The notes under the pieces were generated by a model. It did no database searches and had not been told where the DNA came from. It was given only the letters and a program-made list of their open reading frames with translations. A stretch of DNA of 64,000 bases from Diphasiastrum complanatum. Taxonomy: Eukaryota; Streptophyta; Lycopodiopsida; Lycopodiales; Lycopodiaceae. The DNA lies in assembly GCA_029204225.1 (NCBI GenBank), contig CM055097.1, positions 74,240,364-74,304,363 on the forward strand, in the 5' to 3' direction. The first letter of the stretch is position 1. Every line of letters starts with the position of its first letter. Positions 42,436 to 53,769 of this stretch are shown one piece after another. A program made the translations under genes and the position numbers.

Positions 42436-43160
42436 CACTAGAGTTGATAAGCAAGTCTATGTTATCTTCAAACTAGTTGTGAGCAAGAGTGTTAAATTTA
42501 TGCTAGTTTGCACAATTACCACTCGTAAATGACTTTGAGGCCATGCTGTGGGATGTCACATGTGCCAAAAGCATAGGATACCTTATTCGAAGTCAAATCA
42601 TTAACCTAGCTTTGGAATGGTACCTTTGGGATATGTCCAAAGAGTGCATAGATAGGGTAGAGAAAAAGTAGGAGCTAAAAATAGCATTTTTCTCATTATT
42701 TTTGGATCTCGAGGCATTGACCCTAAATAGAGTGGATCAATGGATCTTCAGGTTAGATGTTAGGGTTAGGTTATGATGAATACAAAGAAACCCTAATATG
42801 CTCAAATCCGAGCTCTACATGTATAAATATGTGATGGGATTTCCATCAAATCATGAGCAAAATCAAGATTTTCCTTCTTGACTAGTTTGAGTCTATGATT
42901 TGATTGATAAATACTATTGGCATATGATTTTTTTATGATAATTGAATGAGTTTGGAGTTGCAGGTACAGTAGATGGGCAGTAGCAGGCCGTACTTTCACA
43001 TATCTGAAGCATTTTGGAGCTAATTCATGGAGTTCAAGCCAAGATAAGCTAGGAATCAATGCATTGACTAGCAATCTAGCTTGTAGATCTTGTTTGGATC
43101 TTAAGTAGGTGCTTTCTCCATTATTTCTAGGATCAAATGGGATTATTTTGCTGTCACATT
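42436..43160. other. Probable 3' untranslated region and LTR of the copia element
   Basis: After RNase H, GCAAGAGTGTTAAATTTATG (about 42484-42503) could be polypurine tract plus LTR start TGTTAAAT. A TATA-like TGTATAAATATG lies near 42819. No matching 5' LTR is visible before 24911, so the call is tentative. The minus frame 43269-42802 is not recognised. Confidence 0.4.
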
Positions 43161-43164
43161 GTAC

Positions 43165-43260
43165 CATCACTCTAGATTTTTTCAAGAGTGATAGGGTCAA
43201 GTTTAGAAGCATCACTTTGCTAGAAAACATCCTTGGATCTGTCCTCCAAGTGAAATCTTT
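43165..43260. repeat. Duplicated leader fragment
   Basis: CCATCACTCTAGATTTKTTC and the following sequence to CCAAGTGAAAYCTTT match 43605-43702 in the same orientation. It marks the left, rearranged edge of copy A of the non-autonomous LTR family. Confidence 0.75.
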
Positions 43261-44909
43261 GATGCTCATACACCCAAATTAGCAAGTTTGTGGAACTAGC
43301 TAACCTTGAGGTAGAGAGTTTGAATGGATTGATAGATTCAATATTTTTGTACCAAAACTTGTTGTAGGATGTATGTGTACTTTACACACGTGTGGGGCCG
43401 TACATATCCAGTTTTGGTTGATAAAATTCAAATTGATGCATAATTTGACTCATACACTCAAACTTAGAGATTTTTAGTGCAAAGCTTGATTCAGGTGCAT
43501 TAAATGTGTTTTTCTAATTTTTTGAGTACATGTCAAAGTTGAGAGAGATATTGCCAAAAATCATCGATTAAGGAGTGATATGCAAGGTGAGAGGTTGAAA
43601 TCCATTGTACCATCACTCTAGATTTGTTCAAGAGTGATAGGGTCAAGTTTAGAAGCATCAATTGCTAGAAAACATCCTTGGATCTGTCTTCCAAGTGAAA
43701 CCTTTGAGAGTTTCTAATGCATATTTTGAATAAAGCATCTATGCAAATCTTTTGTAGAATTTGACATAGATTGGCTTCAATTGAGAGTTCTAGAAAAGAG
43801 ATTGAGATACAAGTCACATTGTTCAACCCTACTCAGTACGTTTGAGTGTTTGTGAGGGTTTAAAAGAGTCATTGAGGTGTGCATGACAAATGTGTAGAGA
43901 GAGATACATTTTTCTAAGAGTTCCTTTGTAGAGGGCAAGATCTAGAAGCTCATTTTGTGTTGGTATTGGTGGAGAGTTTGTCTTTTCCTAGGTGATCAAA
44001 TCTTTCTAAGTGGAATTAGATCTTTGAAGCACAATATCTTAGTGAGAAGAATCACAACTTTTGATTTTGAATTTCATTCCAACTCTTAAGAGGTAGAGTC
44101 ATTGGCGGAATCCAATAGGGGTAAATGAATTCAATTTATTGAGCAAAAATTGACATAGTATGTATGAAATCTCAAATGAGCTCAATTAAACTTTTTTTGT
44201 TAGAATGTGAGGGTCAATTTGTGATCCCATTGGATGTCTAGAACAAGGATGAGTCCATATTTGAGTGTTCATGCATGGTTGGGATCTTTGTGAATCCCTA
44301 GATGTCTAATTTTTAATGGTAAAAAATTCTTAACATAACTTGTTATCAAACTATTTCAAATCCATTCCAAATCTCAAGAAAGAGTTTATTTTGGGAAAGA
44401 AGGATTTCAAAAGGGGTGATTGGATCTTAATTTTATGTGTTTGAATCAAATGTACATGTCAAGTTTGAGTGATCTAGTGTAGATCCTATGTTTTGTGAAA
44501 ATTAGTGGTATAGTTTCTTGTCAAATCAAATCAAATTCATTCTAAATATCAAGAGTGAGACTATTTGGGTCAAGAGTGAGTCCAAAAGAAGTGATTAAGT
44601 TTTATTTTCATGTGTTTGAAACAAAACCCATTTTTGTTCAAGAATCTCAAGTGTTGAGAGAACTAGTCAAGTGAAAAGGAAAATCTAGGTGTCAAATCTT
44701 TTCATATCCATTTCAACTCTCAAAAGAAAGAGTCATTGGTATTTGTTGAGTGCAATAGGAGTTTGGGTCTGATTTCTTTTGTGATTTGATTCAAAGATTG
44801 TGTGCTTTTGTCTTAGTGATCAAAGCAAAGTTTCCAAGTGACTAGTCATTAGTGTGAAGATTGATTCTTAGGTTTGTGAGCTAGAGCTTTTGTAGATCCT
44901 TCTAGATTA
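43261..44909 (+). mobile_element. Untranslated leader of non-autonomous family, copy A
   Basis: Aligns almost continuously with 48613-50346, with small indels. One example is a segment of about 90 bp present at 48841-48930 and absent here. It lacks its own 5' LTR and primer site, which are present for copy B. No coding frame. Confidence 0.8.
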
Positions 44910-46532
44910 TTGAATATGTTCAAATCTAGTCTCTTGAGAGTCACAAATTATATTTGTAGAATCATATCACAAGTTTTGTTTCACATGACATCAATAGGTG
45001 GCATCCCATTGAAGGCAAGTAAGGATCCTAAATCAACCTTTGTGGCAAGGGAGGATATTTTTCCTCAAGATGCTACAGAAAGAAGACCAATCCATCCAAG
45101 GAGAACCAAAGCAAGGGGGCTGAGGTGAAGGATGGAGCTTCAAGTTTGAAATGCAAATACAAGAAGAAAAATCCAAATAAAGGTGTTTCCTTTGTGGAAA
45201 GGTGAATGAGGCTTGGAGTCTCACAAGGACTTGCAAGATTTGTCTTCAAGAGTCCATCACAACACAAGTAAAACCTTTTGAAATTTTTCATTTGGAAGTG
45301 CATTGTTTGGTTCAAGATGCAAAGATAGATGTCACTTTCATAAAAGTAACTTGGATTTATTCTATGTTCTTGGAAAGTATTTTGCTTGGAATTGTAGATA
45401 AGCTCAAACTTATTGATATGATCCAAGAGAAATCAATCAAGAATAAGGAGGAGCAATCAAAAAATGAAAATAGTTTCATTTATGCTCTCATGTCAACTTA
45501 TGAAAAACTCTTTTGCTTTGTAAAGATTTTTGTATCTCAAAGGTGGATTAAGGCAATACTAGTTGAGTGTGATGCCTTAAAGTATAGCAAAACATGTTTT
45601 CCTTGTAAACTTACATTGAATATGAAGTCAAAAAAATGGAAATGTCTTCATAATGTAGATTTTTTTTGGTTTCAATAAGATCATGACTGATGTGTTCATT
45701 CATAAAGATGAAAATTGTAAGTTTTCAATCTTAAAGGCAAGTTGTAAACTTCTTATGAGAATAAGTAAAGCATCCAAAGTGGACACTTATATCCATAAGC
45801 AAGTAGTTAGCCTTATTGAGATGGAAATACCTTTGGATTTCAATATCAAAAAAATCATGCCAAGTTGTGGTGATTTTTGGACTTATGTTTCTAGCATAAG
45901 TAATCTTGATAATCATATGAAGTGCATATTGTATGGTCATAGTTGTTGTGATCATTATGAGGCATGGAGGTCTCAGATTTCCATCAAGAAGGAGTATCAT
46001 GAAGAGGATCTTAAGGAGTCATCTCAAGGTTCCAGTGTGCCAAGAATTGAGGAAGAGAGTCTTTCTCAAGGTTCAAGTGTGCCAAGGATTGAGGATGAGA
46101 GACCTTCTCAAGTTGTGATTCCAAAAAGAATCTCAAGAAACATGGTTGAGCCCATGTGGCTCACATTTCAAGAGAAAGAGGAGCATATCTCATGTGGTAT
46201 ACATCTCATACTTGCTTCTCTTGTCATTTGATGAATCAATTTGCTTTAGTGAGATCATTGCATCTCAAAATTGGAATAAAAAGCATACTAGTTGAGTATG
46301 AGTTCTCTCTTGAGAACATAGATGATGTTCTTAAAAGTTTGAAATTGATTTTAAATCAATAAGAAAGCAAATGGTTATTTCATCAAATGTATGCTCTTGA
46401 GTAATGCAAGAGCATACATTGTAAACTCTTTATGAGAGTAAGTGAATCATCTTCTAAAGACACTTATCTCCATAATGAAGTATTCAGCTTGATTAGATCT
46501 AAGATTAGCATGGTAAACAATTTAAATACCAT

Positions 46533-46598
<66 letters not shown>

Positions 46599-46910
46599 CA
46601 CAGCTCTCAAATACATGAAGATATGATGCAAACACTTTGTTATTATAGCATGCATAGTCTTACCAATTTGGATGAGTCTAAATCTCTAGATCGTGGTAAC
46701 ATGATATTGGATCTTTGTGATCCTAATAAGTCAAGAAAAAATATTTATTTCCTCATGGAGGAGCATGTTCATGAAGAAGGAACAAGCCTCAAGGTCAAGC
46801 ATCTACATGAAAATTGGACGGAATCAATTTTGGAGGTATTAGAATGGTGCAAAGCTCTCAAGTTCATCAAAGATGACAACATCAAAGAAGCACTATCATG
46901 GATATGGTGA
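44910..46910 (+). pseudogene. Unknown Gag-like ORF of non-autonomous LTR family, copy A
   Basis: This copy covers most of the ORF but is split over at least six frames. It starts MNMFKSSLLRVTNYICRIIS (44910). The first zinc knuckle is destroyed here but readable in copy B. A second knuckle-like CFLCGKVNEAW, present only in this copy, comes next, then RTCKICLQESITTQVKPFEI. Further on, FVKIFVSQRWIKAILVECDA, HMKCILYGHSCCDHYEAWRS, two 14-residue SQGSSVPRIEEES repeats (units at 46022 and 46064) and IPKRISRNMVEPMWLTFQ follow, ending IKEALSWIW. A (CA)n tract (46534-46596) interrupts it. Known retroviral enzymes are absent. The knuckles suggest nucleic-acid binding; the rest is unrecognised. Confidence 0.65.
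46534..46596. repeat. (AC)n microsatellite inside an ORF
   Basis: Pure AC tract between ATGGTAAACAA and CATGAAGATATG, which are adjacent in copy C (30121-30146). It is therefore an insertion or expansion specific to copy A. Confidence 0.97.
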
Positions 46911-47035
46911 TCTCGGATCAACATCAAGCTCATTGGTTGATTTTCACAGCTTTTGAACTAGCAAGGACCAATTCAGATCATGGAGTCAAGTTCAAGATCA
47001 TCATGCTTTTATCAAGTTAGTTTTGAGGTGAAGAA

Positions 47036-47868
47036 TGTGAAAATTAGCAAAAGTTAATTTGATCAAACATTGTAAATATCATAATCACTTGTACCTATGA
47101 TGATTACACATGTGGAGCCTGTTCCCACGTGTGAAATAAATGAACTTTTCATGTAGTAGAATCATATAGGTTGTACATATGATTTAAATCAAGTTCTAGT
47201 GGCTAAAATGGCCAAAATCATGTTTTTTAGTCATATGCCACATGGCATCAATCTAGAGATTGCATGAGCCACATCATGAGATTAGGTGTCAAATACCATG
47301 TGTATTGGTCTGCTCACACGTGTGGAAAAGGCTGAAGTAGGTGAGTTTGTACTTCTAGAAGAGTTTTTCCTAGTTTCCTACATAGAAGAAAAATTGACCG
47401 AAAGTGCTCAAAATAGAAGGTTTGGTCCAAATGTCAATTTTGCATGATGAATCATCATATGACAAAGCACCCTTGCACATGTGATATCAAAGGGATGATC
47501 AGTACCATGCGCTCTCACTTTTTGTATATATAGAACCACATTTGGCCATAATCATCAAGCAACACCAATCTTGGTTTTGGAGGCAAATTCTTATCAATTT
47601 CATCATTTGTCTTGATTTCTTTTGGATGTTTTGAGTTTCTATCATATTGTGCTTTGTTTTCAGAATGGATTTTGTACTTTGACAGGTTTTCACACGTGTG
47701 AAACCAGCCCCTTTCATTTATGATTGTTCTTGTTAGATTTTCTCATGTAGAATTGATCTAGATTCAACTAATCTTGTGTAGATTGGTAGATCAATTGTAT
47801 CTAACATCCAATCCATCTTGTGGATCATTTTAGGATCCATTCTTGGTCCAATTTTTCAGATTTTCACA
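47036..47868 (+). mobile_element. LTR of the TGTGAAAA family, shared by copies A and B
   Basis: It starts TGTGAAAATTAGC after a purine tract (GAGGTGAAGAA, 47025-47035) and ends CAGATTTTCACA, giving 8-bp terminal inverted repeats TGTGAAAA/TTTTCACA. A primer site follows directly. It therefore acts as 3' LTR for copy A on its left and 5' LTR for the sequence on its right. TATA-like TTGTATATATAG lies near 47521; palindrome TTTCACACGTGTGAAA is at 47688-47703. Confidence 0.9.
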
Positions 47869-48682
47869 GGGTATCAGAGCCAAGTACAAGAATATTTATT
47901 GAGATTTGATGGGGTTGATCCAAAACTAAGCCCAAATTAGCAAGTTTTTGAAAACTAGTTAATTTTGATGTGGCGAGTTGGATTGGATAGGTATACTCAA
48001 ATTTTTTGCATCAAACTTGGTTGTGGGCAGCAGGGTTACTCTTTACACGTGTGAGGATGTACAGTACCAATTTTGGAGCCTTATGTTACAATTTGATGCT
48101 CATACACCCAAATTAGCAAGTTTGTGAAAACTAGCTAACCTTGAGGTAGAGGGTTTTTGAATTTCTATCATATTGTGCTTTGTTTTCAGAATGGATTTTG
48201 TACTTTGACAGGTTTTCACACGTGTGAAACCAGCCCCTTTCATTTATGATTGTTCTTGTTAGATTTTCTCATGTAGAATTGATCTAGATTCAACTAATCT
48301 TGTGTAGATTGGTAGATCAATTGTATCTAACATCCAATCCATCTTGTGGATCATTTTAGGATCCATTCTTGGTCCAATTTTTCAGATTTTCACAGGGTAT
48401 CAGAGCCAAGTACAAGAATATTTATTGAGATTTGATGGGGTTGATCCAAAACTAAGCCCAAATTAGCAAGTTTTTGAAAACTAGTTAATTTTGATGTGGC
48501 GAGTTGGATTGGATAGGTATACTCAAATTTTTTGCATCAAACTTGGTTGTGGGCAGCAGGGTTACTCTTTACACGTGTGAGGATGTACAGTACCAATTTT
48601 GGAGCCTTATGTTACAATTTGATGCTCATACACCCAAATTAGCAAGTTTGTGAAAACTAGCTAACCTTGAGGTAGAGAGTTT
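47631..48682 (+). repeat. 526-bp tandem duplication across LTR end, PBS and leader
   Basis: 47631-48156 and 48157-48682 look essentially identical over their shared part (the matches I compared were perfect to about 48150/48676). Each unit carries the last about 240 bp of the LTR, the primer site and about 280 bp of leader. Almost no divergence means a recent event or an assembly artefact. Confidence 0.9.
47869..47881 (+). other. Primer binding site (tRNA-iMet type)
   Basis: GGGTATCAGAGCC directly after the LTR end; a second copy from the tandem duplication is at 48395-48407. Confidence 0.9.
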
Positions 48683-50346
48683 GAATGGATTGATAGATTC
48701 AATATTTTTGTACCAAAACTTGTTGTAGGAAGTATGTGTACTTTACACACGTGTGGGGCCATACATATCTAGTTTTGGTTGATAAAATTCAAATTGATGC
48801 ATAATTTGATCCATACACTCAAATTTAGAGATTTTTAGTGCAAATTCAAGTTTCTTCTATTGGGATTCTATCTCTATGATTTGTTTTTGGATTAGATCAT
48901 CCAAATAATTTAATTGTAAGCTTGATTCAGGTGCATTAAATGTGTTTCTCTAATTTTTTGAGTACATGTCAAAGTTGAGAGAGATATTGCCAAAAATCAT
49001 AGATTAAGGAGTGATATGCAAGGTGAGATGTTGAAATCCATTGTACCATCACTCTAGATTTGTTCAAGAGTTATAGGGTCAAGTTTAGAAGCATCAATGT
49101 GCTAGAAAACATCCTTGGATCTTTCCTCCAAGTGAAACCTTTGAGAGTTTCTAGTGCATATTCTAAATAAAGCATCTATGCAAATCTTTTGTAAAATTTG
49201 ACATAGATTGGCTTCAATTGAGAGTTCTAGAAAAGAGATTGAGATCCAAGTCACATTCTTCAAACCTACTCAGTACGTTTGAGTGTTTGTGAGGCTTTAA
49301 AAGAGTCATTGAGGTGTGCATGACAAATGTGTAGAGAGAGATACATTTTTCTAAGAGTTCCTTTGTAGAGGGCAAGATCTAGAAGCTCATTTTGTGTTGG
49401 TATTGGTGGAGAGTTTGTCTTCTCTAAGGTGATCAAATCTTTCTAATTGGAATTAGGTCTTTGAAGCACAATATCTTAGTGAGAAGAATCACAGCTTTTG
49501 ATTTTGAATTTCATTCCAACTCTTAAGAGGTAGAGTCATTGGTGGAAATCCAATAGGGATGAATGAATTCAATTTATTAAGCAAAAATTGACATAGTATG
49601 TATGAAACTCAAATTAGTTCTATTCAACTTTCTTTGTGAGAGTGTGAGGGTCAATTTGTGATCCCATTGGATGTCTAGAACAAGGAGGAGTCCATATTTG
49701 AGTGTTCATGCATGGTTGGGATCTTTGTGAATCTCTAGATGTCTAATTTTTAAACTTGGTAAAAAAATTCTTGACAAAGGTTGTTATCAAACTATTTCAA
49801 ATCCATTCCAAATCTCAAGAAAGAGATTATTTTGGGAAAGAGGGATTTCAAAAAGGGGTGATTGGATCTTAATTTTATGTGTTTGAATCAAATGTACATG
49901 TCAAGTTTGAGTGAGCTAGTGTAGATCCTATATTTTGTGTTGGTGGTATAGTTTTTTGCCAAATTTAATCAAATTCATTCTAAACATCAAGAGTGAGATT
50001 ATTTGGGTCAAGAGAGAGTCCAAAATTAGTGTTTAAGTTTTATTTTCATGCGTTTGAAACAAAATCCATCTTTTGTTCAAGAATCTCAAGTGTTGAGAGA
50101 ACTAGTCAAGTGAAAAGGAAAATCTAGATGTCAAATCTTTTCATTTTCATTTCAACTCTAAAAAAAAATAGTTATTAGTATTTTTTGAGTCCAATAGGAG
50201 TTTGGATCTGACTTCTTTTGTGATTTAATTCAAAGATTGTGTTTTTGTCTTAGTGATCAAAGCAAAGTTTCCAAGTGACTAGTCATTAGTGTGAAGATTG
50301 ATTCTTAGGTTTGTGAGCTAGATCTTTTGTAGATCCTTCTAGATTA
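48408..50346 (+). mobile_element. Untranslated leader of non-autonomous family, copy B
   Basis: Long non-coding leader between primer site and ORF, paralleling 43261-44909. About 1.9 kb of AT-rich sequence with repeated CAAATCTTTTCAT-type and GAATTCAATTTATT words. Confidence 0.75.
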
Positions 50347-51724
50347 TTGAATATGTTCGAATATAGTCTCTTGAGAGTCACAAATTACATTTGTAGAATC
50401 ATATCACAAGTTTTGTTTCACATGGCATCAATAGGTGGCATCCTACTGAAGGCAAATAAGGATCATAAATGCAACCTTTGTGGCAAAGGAGGATTTTTTT
50501 TCTCAAGATGCTACAAAAAGACCAATCCATCCAAGGAGAACAAAAGCAAGGGGGCTGAGGTAAAGGATGGAGCTTCAAGTTCGAAATGCCTCACAAGGAC
50601 TTGCAAGATTTGTCTTCAAGAGTCCATCACAACACAAGTAAAACCTTTTGAAATTTTTCATTTGGAAGTGCATTGTTTGGTTCAAGATGCAAAGCTAGAT
50701 GTCACTTTCATAAAAGTAACTTGGATTTATTTTGTCCTTGGAAAGTATTTTGCTTGGAACTTTAGATAAGTTGCAATCACAAAATGAAAATAGTTTCATT
50801 TATGCTCTCATGTCAACTTATGAAGAACTATTTTGCTTTGTAGAGATTTTTGTATCTCAAAGGTGGATTAAGGCAATACTAGTTCAGTGTGATGCCTTAA
50901 GATATAGCAAAGCATGTTTTCCTTGTAAACTTACATTGAATATGAAGTCAAAGAAATGGAAATGTCTTCATGATGCAGGTTCTTTTGGTTTCAATAAGAT
51001 CATGAATGATGTGTTCATTCATAAAGATGAAAATTGTAAGTTTAACTTTTTATGAGAATAAGTGAAGCATCTAAAGTGGACACTTATGTTTCTAGCATAA
51101 GTAATCTTGATAATCATAGGAAGTGAATATTGTATGATCATAGTTGTTGTGATCATTATGAGGCATGGAGCTCTCGGATTTCCATCAAGAAGGAGCATCA
51201 TGAAGAGGATATTAAGGAGTCATCTCAAGGTTCAAGTGTGCCAAGGATTGAGGAAGAGAGTCCTTCTCAAGGTTCAAGTGTGCCAAGGATTGAGGAAGAG
51301 AGTCGTTCTCAAGGTTCAAGTGTTCCAAAGATTGACGAGGAGAGACCTTCTCAAGTTGTGATTCCAAGAAGAATCTCAAGAAACATGGTTGAGCCCACGT
51401 GGCTCACATTTCAAGGGAAAGAGGAGCATATCTCATGTGGAATACATCTCATACTTGCTTCTCTTATGTCATTTGATGAATCAATTTGCTTTAGTGAGAT
51501 CATTGCATCTCAAAATTGGAGTAAAACCATACTAGTTGAGTATGAGTTCTCATGAGAACATAGATGATGTTCTTAAAAGTTTGAAATTGATTTTAAATTA
51601 ATTTGAAAGCAAATGGTTATTTCATCAAATGTATGCTCTTGAGTCATGCAAGAGCAAAAGTGATTTTTTCACTCATAGTTTGAAAATTTGTCTTTTTCAA
51701 GTATTGAGGCAAATTGTAAACTCT
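50347..51724 (+). pseudogene. Unknown Gag-like ORF of non-autonomous LTR family, copy B
   Basis: It starts MNMFEYSLLRVTNYICRIIS at 50347. The first 140 codons are open and contain the zinc-knuckle-like CNLCGKGGFFFSRC (about 50470-50511), in which the His of C-x2-C-x4-H-x4-C is Phe. A Lys/Ser-rich stretch and RTCKICLQESITTQVKPFEI follow. Further frames carry FVEIFVSQRWIKAILVQCDA, KCLHDAGSFGFNKIMNDVFI and SSQGSSVPRIEEE with three tandem 14-residue units (42-bp period at 51223, 51265 and 51307; the other copies have two). The copy is cut at about 51724, so the C-terminal third and 3' LTR are missing. It has the best-preserved N-terminus of the three copies. No known enzyme domain; function unknown. 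Confidence 0.65.
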
Positions 51725-52330
51725 ACATAACTCAGGAAAGTAAGAATTATTCCAAAATCTTTCCCAATAGAAAAATATTGGATCTCCAAACCATATTCTT
51801 TGTCAGAAGTGCTAGATATTCAAGTTTTATATGCCACAGGTAATTAAACATAGAAAGCATACCAAAATGATAATGACAATCATCTTTAACTACAAAAAAC
51901 TTTAGATAACCGTCTAGAATCAAATCTAGATATTCAAAGTCCTGCTGAATACAAATTCAGTTGTTATTCTCGGAATCATTATGATCTGCTATTTAATTGA
52001 GCTCTCTGGGATACAATCACTAATGAACTGAGTCTATTCCTTAACTAAAAAAATACTCTACACCAAGAATACTATTCACTAATCATGCATTTTACAAGCA
52101 ATATAACTTAAAACTATTAGATCTCAGGTGAATCCTTTTCACACTGATAATTTTACCAATTACTTTCATCCAGAAGTAACCAGCTACTCAAGTTAATTTC
52201 CAATGATTCAAAAATCTTAAATGTATAGGTGCAGAATTTAATAGTATAGCACCACATTTAGATTTTTATCCAAATCATTTATAAATTAACCCATAAATCC
52301 ACTTTTGGAGATACTCGTAAATCCACTTTT
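51725..52330. other. No gene recognised
   Basis: AT-rich sequence joining copy B to a copia RNase H fragment. It may contain decayed copia RT, but I could not read any motif. A short repeat AAATCCACTTTTGGA occurs at about 52296 and 52320. Confidence 0.3.
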
Positions 52331-52752
52331 GGATTTATATTCTTCCTCAACAATGGTCCTATTTCTTGGAACAGTCACAAACAATCTTTGATAGCTCTAT
52401 CTTCCACTGAATCAGAATATATCGCAGCCTCTCAAGCTACAAAGGAAGCAATATGGTTGAGAAACTTACTCTCAGATATCGATCTGAATCAATATGCTCC
52501 GACAATTTTATTTTGTGATAATCAAGTGACATTGCTTTATCAGCCAACCCTAGATTTCATTCTTGGAGTAAGCACATTGAAATCAAGTATCATTATCTCA
52601 AAAGCAAAGTTCTCGACAAAGAGGTTAACTTGCAGTACTGTCGAACACAAGGTATGACAACGAATATTTTTACTAAAGCATTAAGCTTGGATGCACACAG
52701 AAAGTTTTGTGCAAGGCTAAGTTTGAAGGTCAAAGCATTCATGGATTCAGAT
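52331..52752 (+). pseudogene. Copia RNase H 3' end (plus)
   Basis: The frame reads GFIFFLNNGPISWNSHKQSL, then IALSSTESEYIAASQATKEA, IWLRNLLSDIDLNQYAPTIL and FCDNQ, the second half of copia RNase H including the STESEY box. A frameshift near 52530 and decay follow. The stop region leads directly into the polypurine tract TTAAGGGGGAG (52752-52762). Everything upstream in pol is missing. It faces a second RNase H end on the minus strand, 45 bp beyond the tract. Confidence 0.88.
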
Positions 52753-52753
52753 T

Positions 52754-52818
52754 AAGGGGGAGTGTTAGATTATTCTCCTACGGGATGGAGAGGATAGGAA
52801 TCCAACACCTCCCCTTAA
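52754..52818. other. Tail-to-tail polypurine tracts with fused LTR heads
   Basis: Plus-strand tract AAGGGGGAG (52754-52762) is followed by an LTR start TGTTAGATT. Minus-strand tract AAGGGGAGG (about 52808-52816) is followed on its strand by TGTTGGATT. Only 45 bp (52763-52807), beginning TGTTAG and ending CCAACA, separate them. Two copia 3' ends are thus joined through about 20 bp of each LTR. Confidence 0.85.
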
Positions 52819-53345
52819 TCTAGATCCTTGAATGCCTTGATTTTTAAATTCAAGATAGCAAAAAAACTCTTGTGTGCTTTCTGACTTAACCCCTTTGTAA
52901 ATATGTTGACTGCCATGTACTGGGTTCTACAAAATTTCAGACTCACCTCCTTGTTGAGTACTCTACTCTTGATATAGTGGTACTTAATCTCGATGGGCTT
53001 TCTCCTAGAATGAAATCTAGGATTGATTGATAATGCTATAGTACTCTGATTGTCGCACTGAATAATTGTTGGAGCAGTTTGTCTGAGACCAATATCGAAC
53101 AATAAATCCCTCAACCAAATTGTCTCTTTGATAGCTTGAGAGGCTGCAATTTACTCCGATTCTGTCGAAGACATTGCAATGGAGGTCTTCTTTTGACTAT
53201 TCCAAGATACTGGACTATTATTAAACATGAAGACTAATCCAGATGTCGTCCATGTCGACTTCAAAAAATACTGTGACTGCATTTGCTTGTTGCAATGACT
53301 ACTTTGCTCAACTTCTATTTTTTTAAGTTCATTGCCAATCCTCAA
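52815..53345 (-). pseudogene. Copia RNase H (minus)
   Basis: Read right to left: STWTTSGLVFMFNNSPVSWN, SQKKTSIAMSSTESE, a stop at about 53152, then IAASQAIKETIWLRDLLFDI, GLRQTAPTIIQCDNQSTIAL, IEIKYHYIKSRVLNKEVSLK and VNIFTKGLSQKAHKSFF. This is nearly the whole copia RNase H domain up to the normal pol end KAFKDLD. The sequence upstream of it on the minus strand (above 53345) has lost RT. It is a relative, not a copy, of the plus fragment at 52331-52752 (many substitutions). Confidence 0.9.
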
Positions 53346-53705
53346 TCAAATCACTTGGAACCTACAAATTTTGTGGCAAATGGTACATTCTTATCTTAGA
53401 CAATTTATTAACACCACTATTAGACTTTAAAGTTTGTTGAGAAGCATTCTTCATCATAACACCTCTGCTTTCTCACAATACCTCAGTCTAGCTAAAAAAA
53501 CAAGTACCTTTGTTTTCACTAAAGGTATATGTTCCCACAATTTTGAAAAAATTGTAGTCCACCAATTTGCGCTTGACACGAAGACGGTGTACACACCACC
53601 GGCCAGTGTGTGCACGACATCTGTCGTGCCACATCAGCATGTTTCAACACATGCTATGCGACACGTGTCAAAAACAAATTTCGGCCATACTGACAAGTGT
53701 CCGGT
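53346..53705. other. No gene recognised
   Basis: Contains a short palindrome ACGACATCTGTCGT (about 53606-53619) and CACGTG-type words. No coding support; the long plus frame here is driven by the adjacent (TC)n tract. Confidence 0.3.
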
Positions 53706-53769
53706 AGAGGGTATGGCCCGCATCTGGCCATGCATTGTCACGTTGCAACACGTGTCAATGCATGGGCCA

